This document shows positions 18,401 through 25,228 of a stretch of DNA of 64,000 bases, in pieces. The notes beneath the pieces are model-generated. The model saw only the letters and a program-made list of their open reading frames with translations, searched no databases and had not been told where the DNA came from. The DNA is taken from the NCBI GenBank assembly GCA_035525785.1, contig DATLDQ010000127.1:62001-126000 (forward strand), given 5' to 3'. The translations under genes and the position numbers were made by a program. This DNA comes from CADEED01 sp035525785 (lineage in GTDB: Bacteria > Pseudomonadota > Gammaproteobacteria > Steroidobacterales > Steroidobacteraceae). Positions within the stretch are counted from its first letter, which is position 1; each line of letters begins with the position of its first letter.

Positions 18401-18862
18401 ATCGGCGGAGAAGCTGTCGCGACCGTTGAACTGCGTGCGCACGAACGTGAGGCCGCGCACCAGCACCGTGGCCGGCTCGGCCGAAAAGTGGTTGCTGTCG
18501 TCGCTCGACTGCAGTCGCGACACCGTGATGCCCGGCACGCGTTGCAACGCTTCGGCGACGGACTTGTCGGGGAAGGCGCCGATGTCCGTGGCGGTGATCG
18601 AATCCATGAACGTGTCGGAGTTGAGCTTCAAGCCCTGTGCCGACTCGAGTGACGCGCGCAGGCCGGTGACCACGACCTCCTGCACGTCTTCGGCCTGCTG
18701 CCCCTGGTCCTGCGCGAAGGCGGGATTGATGAACACGCTGCCGCCGACGATGGTGAACAGCGCGCGCGAGCCGAGCCGCGAGATCGAATCGAGGTGTGGA
18801 ATCGCGGACGCGCTCCGGATGTCGCCGAGCCCGCGGGTCGGCAGTTTGTTGCGGATTTTCAT
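15410..18862 (-). CDS. TonB-dependent outer-membrane receptor (1150 aa) of the sugar locus
   Basis: Predicted importer of an oligosaccharide. ATG 18862 has a strong AAGGGGGCTC ribosome-binding site. The N-terminus is long: about 27 polar/charged residues precede the hydrophobic LGSRALFTIVGGSVFINPAF, cleaved near AFAQ. The TonB-box-like EVVVTGLRASLESAQ is followed by plug motifs FPDKSVAEALQRVPGITVSR, ATVLVRGLTFVRTQFNGRD and YKNQTAEMVEGGIAGVVNLR. The barrel is large, with many Asn/Gly-rich extracellular loops and cysteine pairs, and ends VQLGVRFKY. First gene of the operon that continues through two halogenase-family proteins to GH97; the divergent LacI gene and the repeats at 18877-18991 suggest repression. 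The substrate is inferred as alpha-glucan oligosaccharides from GH97. Confidence 0.92.
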   Translation of the reverse strand: MKIRNKLPTRGLGDIRSASAIPHLDSISRLGSRALFTIVGGSVFINPAFAQDQGQQAEDVQEVVVTGLRASLESAQGLKLNSDTFMDSITATDIGAFPDKSVAEALQRVPGITVSRLQSSDDSNHFSAEPATVLVRGLTFVRTQFNGRDSFSADGYRGLNFNDISPELMAGVDTYKNQTAEMVEGGIAGVVNLRTRMPLDSDGQAIALTGRVNYGSRSEEPTYEASGVYSNTWDTAGGRFGLLANLAYSNIVTRTEAVNMTRIATLCSDYPQAGGAFPAANVDGNGDIVCNNSPFGGSGWRYAPGQVNFSQVDYDRTRTGAALTLQYENDAKDLVLTLNAIHSRYENPWIERSANISWPTGSGFGTPVWAPQGSPGMRPIDGSFGFDDRGMLQSGHIGQLASDPGFGDATSASNINHGSAVPGLPFVNGQDACGGLCTTGSNVSDEARIFDHDEQTRDFSFNVKWDVTEDLHTNFDLQYIKARTNNYDILVAANSLAAVDYSTNKDGTPKIALSPGPNVNYAEGFLANPHNYWMQFIQDHWENNDADEVAARADVEYDLGSGGWLSSLKAGVRFADREQKVRYSSYNWAPIAPAWGCNGPGFNIDNTTAAPYGACGTSTFNGYPGGIWESVDLSGHYDGSSIGGSPLVFLNRATLRDYDLHTEGLADRNVNAPQGWNPLCDRTANVPGEGCFVPSEILDVKEKSKAAYLMLRFGGDDANIGSVNVVGNIGVRLVQTDVSSHGQVGFPIANWYNTAVASGQGTCDPSNNAPNQATDIQCWLTPALLAFSNGASTANTLDKSYTNVLPSFNVRLGFTDRQFMRFGYSKGMSRPDFGLLRNSVAINAPPIDTSNSSPYLVRNAQGQVTGYNFVFSAEAGYAGLKPIEADNFDLSYEAYLSKSSSLTFGLFYKRLENAIAYGRADRLLENNGAEQVVVIRGPSNDPGNGGTLKGFEVAYQTFFDALPGAWSGLGVQLNYTRTKQEDINNSNLAVQAGYLPGSTTAFGGGNNQSTGGTGSNGNPLSFASNVIDSHRLAGISDHSYNVVGLYEYQKIGARLAYSWRSEFVTANLDCCVGLPVWQKDAGYLDLSARYSATDNVELSLDVSNLLDTTAITQQQVFGDSTLTPGARPVKLDSGWVRNDRRVQLGVRFKY

Positions 18863-18876
18863 GAGCCCCCTTGTAC

Positions 18877-18991
18877 GTTTTGCGTAGATTTGCGCTGGCG
18901 TATGCCGCGTATTCGCCTAAACAATGCGAATACAGTACCCACGTTGCAGAAAGTTGCGCAATAGCTGGGCGCGGTTTTGCGTAAATTTGCG
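18877..18991. promoter_or_regulatory. paired operator-like repeats between TonB receptor and lacI-type gene
   Basis: GTTTTGCGTAGATTTGCG (18877-18894) recurs as GTTTTGCGTAAATTTGCG (18974-18991), differing at one base, with 79 bases between. The core GCGTAAATTTGCG is itself nearly palindromic. Midway, GTATTCGC (18909-18916) faces GCGAATAC (18926-18933), a perfect 8-bp inverted repeat with a 9-base spacer. Two copies flanking a central palindrome in a divergent promoter region fit LacI-family binding with looping. Confidence 0.6.
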
Positions 18992-19071
18992 TGAGGCGTT
19001 ATGGTGTGCCACGGCGTCCGGAAGGACTGCGAGCGCTAACAAAACTCGAAATTGCGGGAGCCCGACCGGCG

Positions 19072-20097
19072 ATGACCCCGAAGAAGAAGGACGAAACCAG
19101 CGGCACGATCACGCTCGAGCGGCTGGCGAAGCTCGCGAAGGTGTCGATCTCGACCGTGTCGCGCGCGCTCAACGATCACCCTTCGATCAGTGGCGCGACG
19201 AAGAAGCAGTTGTGGGCGCTCGCGCGCAAGCATGGCTACGAATTCCGCCGGCACATGCCCGTGAGCCCGATCGGCGCCGAAGGCGCGATCATCGTCGTCA
19301 CGCCGCGCGTGCGTGGGCGGCCGCTGCCGCTATCGCATCCGTTCTTCCTGGAGCTGCTGGCCAGCATCGGCGAGGCGGCGCGCGATCGCGGCTGTGATTT
19401 CACGGTGAGCCACCTGACGCCGGCCAACTACGAGGACCTGGTGCACGCCACGACCACGGGTCGCGCGAACGGCGTGATTTTTCTCGGCCAGGGTGTCCTG
19501 CACGAAGAACTCAATCGGCTCGCGGAAACCGACAGCCGCTTCGTCGTGTGGGGCGCTCAGATTCCCGGCCAGAAATACTGCACCGTGGGTACCGACAATC
19601 TGCTGGGCGGCAAGCGCGCGACGCAGCACCTCATCAAGCTCGGCCGGCGCCGCATCGTGTTCCTCGGTGGCAGCGACCCTGAGGCTTCACAGCGATACCG
19701 CGGTTTCGCCGAAGCGCTGCAGGAAGCCGACATCACGCTCGATGACGAGCTCGTCGGCCGCGTGGAATTCGAAGCCGAGTCGGCCGAGGCGGCGATCGAC
19801 GGGCTGTTGCGCCGCAAGGTTCCCTTCGACGGCGTCGTCGCGGCAAGCGACCTCATCGCGCTGGGCGCGATCCGCGCGCTGCATCGTGGGCAGCTCGACG
19901 TGCCGCGCGACGTTTCGGTGGTGGGCTACGACAACAACCTGCTGAGCCGGCTGAGCACGCCCACGTTGAGCACCGTGCAGCAGGACATCCCCAAGGCCGG
20001 CCGGGTGCTCGTGTCCAAGCTGCTGGAATGGAGCGGGGATGCGCGGCCGGAGATGCTGTCGACCGAGCTGATCATTCGTGAATCTTGCGGTGCCTGA
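19072..20097 (+). CDS. LacI-family transcriptional regulator of the sugar locus
   Basis: A 341-aa repressor. The DNA-binding domain is ITLERLAKLAKVSISTVSRA followed by LNDHPSISGATKKQLWALAR (about residues 14-53), including the hinge-type region. The periplasmic-binding-protein-like sensor domain follows, with SHPFFLELLASIGEAARDRG, GVIFLGQG, YCTVGTDNLLGGKRATQHLI, RRRIVFLGGSDPEASQRYRG and VSVVGYDNNLLSRLSTPTLS. ATG 19072 gives the standard start; in-frame extension to 18991 has no signal and would run into the operator repeat. It is divergent from the TonB receptor and very probably represses that operon. The ligand would be a sugar. The last codons lie inside a 33-base tandem repeat that continues beyond the stop. 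Confidence 0.93.
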   Translation: MTPKKKDETSGTITLERLAKLAKVSISTVSRALNDHPSISGATKKQLWALARKHGYEFRRHMPVSPIGAEGAIIVVTPRVRGRPLPLSHPFFLELLASIGEAARDRGCDFTVSHLTPANYEDLVHATTTGRANGVIFLGQGVLHEELNRLAETDSRFVVWGAQIPGQKYCTVGTDNLLGGKRATQHLIKLGRRRIVFLGGSDPEASQRYRGFAEALQEADITLDDELVGRVEFEAESAEAAIDGLLRRKVPFDGVVAASDLIALGAIRALHRGQLDVPRDVSVVGYDNNLLSRLSTPTLSTVQQDIPKAGRVLVSKLLEWSGDARPEMLSTELIIRESCGA

Positions 20098-20172
20098 CGG
20101 CACCTCGGGCGTGAATCTTGCGGTGCCTCACGTGGCCTCGGGCGTGCCTCGCGGCGCCTGATGGCAGCGGGC
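20077..20172. repeat. 33-base tandem repeat overlapping the 3' end of the lacI-type gene
   Basis: Units start at 20077, 20110 and 20143. The first 19 bases of units 1 and 2 are identical (CGTGAATCTTGCGGTGCCT), both units end in CTCGGG, and unit 3 is shorter and more diverged. The first unit encodes the last codons of the repressor (RESCGA and the stop at 20097), so the repeat may have arisen by duplicating the gene end. Confidence 0.85.
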
Positions 20173-20472
20173 CCGCGTGCTGCATCACCCAATCGCTCGC
20201 TCCGCAGGCGGCATCCAGCGGCGCTCAATCGAGTCCGGGAAAAATCTTCCGGCGTCCGGGATCTTGTTAGCGCTGTCATCCCCGTTCGCTGATTGACTCC
20301 GGGCTTCGCCGCGGCGATAACTGGCCGGCCGCAGGAAGCGGTGCCACCCGACAAGGAGGTTCGCCGCAAACGGAACGCGGAAAGTCCGTTCGCCGGCACC
20401 ATCACACCAACTAGTTAGTCGTTCAATACTGACGCGGGCCATGGTGGCACGCGTCGACGAAGGGGAGTATTC
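20173..20472. other. non-coding stretch upstream of the xylanase gene
   Basis: Together with the repeat before it, this leaves 375 bases without a convincing gene between the lacI-type stop (20097) and the xylanase start (20473). A short minus frame (20185-20442) has no recognisable domain or ribosome-binding site. Near the end, AACTAGTT (about 20409-20416) is a perfect palindrome and AATACT (20425-20430) could serve as a -10 box for the xylanase gene. Nothing else is evident. Confidence 0.5.
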
Positions 20473-21513
20473 ATGAACTTCAGTCTCAGGAAGGCTGCGG
20501 CGGCATTCGTGTGCTTCGCGGGCCTGTATTCAGCTTCGGCGGGCGCCCAAACCTGCCTCACCAACAATGCCACCGGCACGCACGACGGCTACTACTACTC
20601 GTTCTGGAAGGACAGTGGCAACGTGACCTTCTGCCTGCAGCCCGGCGGTCGTTACACCTCGCAGTGGAGCAACATCAACAACTGGGTCGGCGGCAAGGGC
20701 TGGAACCCCGGAGGCCGGCGCTCGGTGAGCTACTCCGGCACGTTCAGTCCCAACGGCAATGCGTACCTGGCGTTGTACGGCTGGACCACGAATCCGGTGG
20801 TCGAGTACTACGTCGTCGACAGCTGGGGAACTTACCGCCCGCCGGGTGGACAGGGCTTCATGGGCACGGTGACGAGCGATGGTGGCACGTATGACGTCTA
20901 TCGCACGCAACGCGTGAACGCACCCTGCATCACCGGCAACAACTGCACGTTCTACCAGTACTGGAGCGTGCGGCAGCAGAAGCGTGTCGGCGGCACCATC
21001 ACCACGGGCAATCACTTCGACGCCTGGGCAGCGTATGGCATGAATCTCGGCACGCACAACTACATGGTGATGGCGACCGAGGGGTACCAGAGCAGCGGCA
21101 GCTCCGACATCACGCTCGGTGGCGGCGGCAGCTCGTCGTCGAGCGGCGGCGGCAGCAGCAGTGGCGGCGGTGGCGGCACGAAGAGCTTCACGGTGCGCGC
21201 ACGTGGCACGGCGGGCGGCGAGTCCATCACGCTGCGTGTGAACAATCAGAACGTGCAGACCTGGACGCTGGGCACGAGCATGCAGAACTACACCGCATCG
21301 ACGTCGCTGAGCGGCGGCATCACGGTGGCCTACACCAACGACAGTGGGAACCGTGACGTGCAGGTGGATTACATCATCGTGAATGGCCAGACGCGGCAAT
21401 CGGAGGCGCAGAGCTACAACACGGGGCTCTATGCCAATGGCAGCTGCGGCGGCGGATCCAACAGCGAATGGATGCACTGCAACGGCGCCATCGGGTACGG
21501 CAACACTCCCTAG
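20473..21513 (+). CDS. secreted GH11 endo-1,4-beta-xylanase with C-terminal carbohydrate-binding module
   Basis: A 346-aa secreted enzyme that cleaves internal beta-1,4 bonds of xylan. ATG 20473 follows GAAGGGGAGTATTC. A signal peptide of about 25 residues (MNFSLRKAAAAFVCFAGLYS...) precedes the GH11 jelly roll (residues 27-212): WSNINNWVGGKGWNPG, the nucleophile Glu111 in NPVVEYYVVDSWG, the FYQYWSVR strand and acid/base Glu203 in MATEGYQSSG. A Gly/Ser linker (216-236) joins a roughly 110-aa module with TKSFTVRARGTAGGESITLR, RDVQVDYIIVNG and four cysteines near the end region, which resembles the calcium-dependent xylan-binding families CBM60/CBM36. Its neighbour is a lacI-type gene that serves the alpha-glucan locus, so co-regulation is uncertain. 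Confidence 0.93.
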   Translation: MNFSLRKAAAAFVCFAGLYSASAGAQTCLTNNATGTHDGYYYSFWKDSGNVTFCLQPGGRYTSQWSNINNWVGGKGWNPGGRRSVSYSGTFSPNGNAYLALYGWTTNPVVEYYVVDSWGTYRPPGGQGFMGTVTSDGGTYDVYRTQRVNAPCITGNNCTFYQYWSVRQQKRVGGTITTGNHFDAWAAYGMNLGTHNYMVMATEGYQSSGSSDITLGGGGSSSSSGGGSSSGGGGGTKSFTVRARGTAGGESITLRVNNQNVQTWTLGTSMQNYTASTSLSGGITVAYTNDSGNRDVQVDYIIVNGQTRQSEAQSYNTGLYANGSCGGGSNSEWMHCNGAIGYGNTP

Positions 21514-21539
21514 CGCGGGCTGAACTGTTCACAGTTCGG

Positions 21540-21565
21540 AAAGGGCGGGCTTCGGCCCGCCCTTT
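21540..21565 (+). terminator. intrinsic terminator after the xylanase gene
   Basis: AAAGGGCGGGC (21540-21550), loop TTCG (21551-21554), GCCCGCCCTTT (21555-21565): a perfect 11-bp stem with a stable tetraloop ending in TTTCT. A second small hairpin GAACTG-TTCA-CAGTTC lies at 21523-21538. Both are 3' of the xylanase stop and 5' of the GGDEF gene. Confidence 0.85.
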
Positions 21566-21598
21566 CTCCGCACCGCGCCCCGTGCCACAGTCGGCCGC

Positions 21599-23404
21599 AT
21601 GCGCTCACGTTACGGCGCATTGGCCGCCTATTCGATTCTCCTGTTCTGCTCAGCAGCTGGCGCACTCGTGCTCTCGCTGCCGGGCGGGGTCGTATTCCCG
21701 CCCTGGTGGGTGGCCCTGCTGGGTATAGGCGCGAATCTCTTCGTCTGGCGATTCGGCCTGCGCGCGCCGCGACTCGGACTGATATCGATGGAGCGGTTGC
21801 CCCAGATCGGCATGCTGCTCGTGTTCGCACCCGCCGTGGCGGCCACCATCTGCGGCGTCGCCTCACTGATCTGGCCGCTTATAAGCAAGCGGTACAGCCA
21901 GGGTTCGCTCAAGGTGGCAGCGCTGCGCGCTTTGCACAACGCGGCAATGACCGCGCTCATGCTGCTGGCCGCGGGCGAGGCCTATCTATTCTGCGGCGGC
22001 CGGCACCCGATCGACGGGCTGCTGTGGACCGACGCGCTGCCGCTGGCGGTCATGGCGCTCGCCGCGCAGCTGGTCAACATCGGGCTCATGATGCTGTTCT
22101 TCCGATTCGATGGCCGCGACGTGCGCAGCATCGTCACCCCGGGCTATGCCCTCTCGGATCTCATCTTCGTGCCCGCCGGCATCCTCGCGGCCGTGCTGTA
22201 CAACACCGGCAGCGTCGCGTTGTTCGTGCTTTTCACGGGCCTCATGCTGTTGTTCGTCTTGAGCTTCAACAGCATCGGCACGCAGCGCGAAGCGGAGGCC
22301 GGCCGCGGTCCGTTGACCCGCTTGTTCGAAGCGGGTCGCGCGCTGCAGGGGGCGAGACGCATCGACGATCTTGCGGCACGCGCGCTGGCCGAGACGCGCG
22401 CGCTGTTCCGATTCGACGAGATGCACCTGTTGCTGGTGGACCGTGAGCGCCGCCTGCTCGACGTCCGCGTTCATGAGCGTCAGGGCGTGCGGCTGCCACA
22501 CCGTGAGAAGCCCATCGACGCGGGGTTGTTCGGCTGGCTGGTGGCGCGGGCCGAGCCGTTGCTGATCAAGGACTGGCGCGGCGCGCCGCCCGAGTTGCCG
22601 CGGCACGCGAAGCCGACGGAGAACGAGATGGGCTCGATGCTCGCGGTGCCGTTGATCCACGATGGCATCGTGCTGGGCTTGCTGAGCGTGCAACACGCGC
22701 AACCCGGCACGTACGCCGCAGCCGACCTGCACCTGTTGCGGCAACTGGGGCAGCAGGTGGCCGTGGCGCTCTCCGACGCGCGCGCTTTCGAGGATCTCGA
22801 GAATTATCGCCGACACCTGGAGAAGCGCGTCGCCGAGCGCACCGAAGATCTCGAGAAGGCCAACGCCGAGAAGGAACGCCTCATCACGATGCTGCGCGAG
22901 CGCAGTCTCAAGCTCGAGCGCGAAACACAGGAGGATGCATTGACGGGCGTCGCCAATCGCCGCTTTTTCATGCAGCGGCTCGCGGCGGAGATCGATGTCG
23001 CGCTCGCGGTGGGTCGGCCCCTCAGCATCGCCATCGCCGATCTCGACCACTTCAAGGTGGTGAACGACGAGCTCGGCCACCCGGTGGGCGACCAGGCGCT
23101 GCGTCAGTTCGCGACGGTGATGCGCCGGAACTGTCGCGTGAGTGACCTGGTGGCGCGCATCGGCGGCGAGGAGTTCGCGCTGATCCTCCCGGCCATGACA
23201 CGCGACGATGCCATCGCGTTTTGCGACGCGGTGCGCGCCGAGGTGGCCGCGAACGCCTGGCGCACCATCCACCCGGAGCTCGGCATAACCGTGAGCATCG
23301 GCGTGGCGCAATGGGATGGCGCCGCGGACCTCGGCGAGCTGGTGCATGCGGCCGATGCGCAGCTGTATCGCGCCAAACGCGCCGGCCGCAACCAGGTGGC
23401 GTGA
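21599..23404 (+). CDS. membrane-anchored GAF-GGDEF diguanylate cyclase
   Basis: A 601-aa enzyme predicted to make cyclic di-GMP. ATG 21599 opens a hydrophobic N-terminal half (residues 1-225) with about seven membrane segments, resembling MASE-type sensory modules. A GAF domain follows at about 245-400 (DDLAARALAETRALFRFDEM, MGSMLAVPLIHDGIVLGLLS, DLHLLRQLGQQVAVALSDAR), then a coiled coil (LEKRVAERTEDLEKANAEKE) and the GGDEF domain from about 440 (DALTGVANRRFFMQRL, ADLDHFKVVNDELGHPVGD). The active-site loop is GGEEF at 522-526, and RVSD five residues earlier matches the RxxD inhibitory site, so product inhibition is expected. It stands alone after a terminator. Confidence 0.92.
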   Translation: MRSRYGALAAYSILLFCSAAGALVLSLPGGVVFPPWWVALLGIGANLFVWRFGLRAPRLGLISMERLPQIGMLLVFAPAVAATICGVASLIWPLISKRYSQGSLKVAALRALHNAAMTALMLLAAGEAYLFCGGRHPIDGLLWTDALPLAVMALAAQLVNIGLMMLFFRFDGRDVRSIVTPGYALSDLIFVPAGILAAVLYNTGSVALFVLFTGLMLLFVLSFNSIGTQREAEAGRGPLTRLFEAGRALQGARRIDDLAARALAETRALFRFDEMHLLLVDRERRLLDVRVHERQGVRLPHREKPIDAGLFGWLVARAEPLLIKDWRGAPPELPRHAKPTENEMGSMLAVPLIHDGIVLGLLSVQHAQPGTYAAADLHLLRQLGQQVAVALSDARAFEDLENYRRHLEKRVAERTEDLEKANAEKERLITMLRERSLKLERETQEDALTGVANRRFFMQRLAAEIDVALAVGRPLSIAIADLDHFKVVNDELGHPVGDQALRQFATVMRRNCRVSDLVARIGGEEFALILPAMTRDDAIAFCDAVRAEVAANAWRTIHPELGITVSIGVAQWDGAADLGELVHAADAQLYRAKRAGRNQVA

Positions 23405-23449
23405 GTAGCTAGGGCGCGCGGACGGTTGCGCGGCCGGGCCCTGCGGATC

Positions 23450-25093
23450 TCACCCGCCCAGCAACACTTCGGCTACGTCCTCGGGGAAAGCCGCGTTCCG
23501 GCCATCGATGTGGACGGTGCGGTTCGGCGAGCCCCGGTCCGTCACCGCCAGCGATGTGGCCACCGGCAAGCCGTGCCGGAGCAGCGCCGCCGCGCATGCG
23601 GCCCAGTCGCCGTCATTGCGCGGCTGGTTGAGGGACGCCCACGAGAGCGTGCCCAACACGTCGCTGTTGTAGCCGTGCTGTTCGCGGAAGCTTGCGCCGC
23701 GCTCCAGCAGGAACTCGGCGAGCTCGGGACGCCCCCGGAACACCGCCCAGTTGAGCGCCGATCCATCGATGTCGCCGCCGCGTTCGGCGATCGGCCAGCC
23801 GAGCTCTACCATGAGGCGTACGGCATCATCGCGGCCCGCCATGGCGAGGTTCGGCAGTTGTTTGAGCTGCGCCGGCGTGAGCTTCCCGAAGATGCCGGGC
23901 TCGAAGAGCCGCCGCGCCTCCTGCGCATCGGCCTGCGCGCAGGCCGACACGAATTGCTCCTCGCGGGTGAGCTCGCCTGCGGAGCCGCCATTCTTCAGCA
24001 TCCGCATGACCTCGGGCAGACCGAAGTTTGCGGCATTGTGAAAGGCATCCTGGTGGCTCGCGCTCAGCGACTTCGGATCCGCACCGGCGTCGAGGATCGC
24101 TCGCACGTGCGCCGCGGAGCGGCCGCGGTAGATAGCCCAGTGCAGGATGTGCCCGAGATCCGGGTCCCCGTGCTTCGTGTACGACAGCAGCAGCTCGAGG
24201 CCTGCGAGGTTGTCGATGTCGAGGATGCGCGCCAGGGCATTCGAGCCTTCGACGCGCGTGCCCGCCTCGAGCAGCGCCCGCGTGCAGGGCAGCGATGGAT
24301 CGGGATCGTCGCAGGAGTGGTACAGCGACTCGCCGTCGTTGCCGTCCGCTCCGGCCGCCAGCAGCAGACGCGTTGCTTCGACGTCGTGGTTCTTGCCGGC
24401 CACGCCGTACAGCGCGCTCAGGCGGTCGGCGCCGGGCTGCTCCAGTGAGTGCGGTGGCCAGCGGTTGAACAAGTGCTGGTTCGGGTCGGCACCGCGCTCG
24501 ATCAGCAGGCGCAGGCATCCAAGGAGGCGGTCGCGAAACGCGGGCAGTTTGACGAGGCACGAATGCGACACCGCCACGAGCGGCGGAATCCGGAGCTCCC
24601 CGCCCGGAGCGTTCGCCCAGGATGGGTCCGCGTCGAGGGCGCGCCTGACGCTCGCGACATCGCCGACGGCGCAGGCAAGGTACGGGTCATCACCGGTCAA
24701 CGCCGGATTTTCTGCAAGCACCCGCTCCGCGAGATCGGGACGCTGTCGCCGGGTTCCGCCCGTGACGTCGCCTCCATAAACCAGGCTCAGCCAATGTCGT
24801 CGCAGCGTGGACAAGTCCTGGGCGCGCGAGCGCCGGATCTCTACTTCGTCCTTCAGTGAGTTCCACGTGGCGCAGCCGTGTTCGCGGGCGATGCACGACT
24901 GCATGTCGTGCAGCCGCAGCGTCATGGCGGCGAGCGCCGGGTTGCTCTTGCCGCGAGCGGCTGGCAGCGCGGCACGCAGCCTGTCGAACGCGCCCGGGTC
25001 GGCAGAGCGGTACAGGCGCAGCAGATCCTTGGCCTGCTTGCGCAGATGATCGAGATTCGACCGGTCGGTCAGTGAGTTCACGGAAACCTCCAT
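23450..25093 (-). CDS. ankyrin-repeat protein
   Basis: A 547-aa cytoplasmic protein built mostly of ankyrin-type helical repeats: LRLLIERGADPN, ATRLLLAAGADGND, TRALLEAGTRVEGSNALARI, LHWAIYRGRSAAHVRAILDA GADP and LNWAVFRGRPELAEFLLERG. The first 120 residues instead hold a segment common in such proteins, DHLRKQAKDLLRLYRSADPG and LRLHDMQSCIAREHGCATWN. No signal peptide or enzyme motif is visible, so a protein-binding role is all that can be proposed. ATG 25093 is chosen over the frame extension to 25129. A 23-base gap separates its stop from other features on the left; the amine oxidase gene lies to the right on the same strand. Confidence 0.88.
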   Translation of the reverse strand: MEVSVNSLTDRSNLDHLRKQAKDLLRLYRSADPGAFDRLRAALPAARGKSNPALAAMTLRLHDMQSCIAREHGCATWNSLKDEVEIRRSRAQDLSTLRRHWLSLVYGGDVTGGTRRQRPDLAERVLAENPALTGDDPYLACAVGDVASVRRALDADPSWANAPGGELRIPPLVAVSHSCLVKLPAFRDRLLGCLRLLIERGADPNQHLFNRWPPHSLEQPGADRLSALYGVAGKNHDVEATRLLLAAGADGNDGESLYHSCDDPDPSLPCTRALLEAGTRVEGSNALARILDIDNLAGLELLLSYTKHGDPDLGHILHWAIYRGRSAAHVRAILDAGADPKSLSASHQDAFHNAANFGLPEVMRMLKNGGSAGELTREEQFVSACAQADAQEARRLFEPGIFGKLTPAQLKQLPNLAMAGRDDAVRLMVELGWPIAERGGDIDGSALNWAVFRGRPELAEFLLERGASFREQHGYNSDVLGTLSWASLNQPRNDGDWAACAAALLRHGLPVATSLAVTDRGSPNRTVHIDGRNAAFPEDVAEVLLGG

Positions 25094-25228
25094 GCATGGA
25101 TGCCGGATGGTCCGCAGCGCCGGCTGCATAAAGGTTTGTTGTTCGGCAGAAGCACAAGTGGGTTCTACCCTGCCCGCGGACCCGGGTGCGGCTTGTTCCG
25201 CGGCGCCAATATAGCGCAGCAGCCCGCG

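Noticed and set aside
16640..18652. Open plus-strand frame of 670 codons opposite the large TonB receptor
   Set aside because: Arg/Ala/Val/His-rich translation without motifs; the receptor on the other strand explains the codon pattern.
20185..20442. 85-codon minus frame before the xylanase gene
   Set aside because: No ribosome-binding site, no domain, and it lies in a repeat-rich, promoter-like spacer.
21115..21180. Repetitive GGC/AGC stretch in the xylanase gene
   Set aside because: It encodes the Gly/Ser linker between catalytic and binding modules, not a CRISPR array or mobile repeat.
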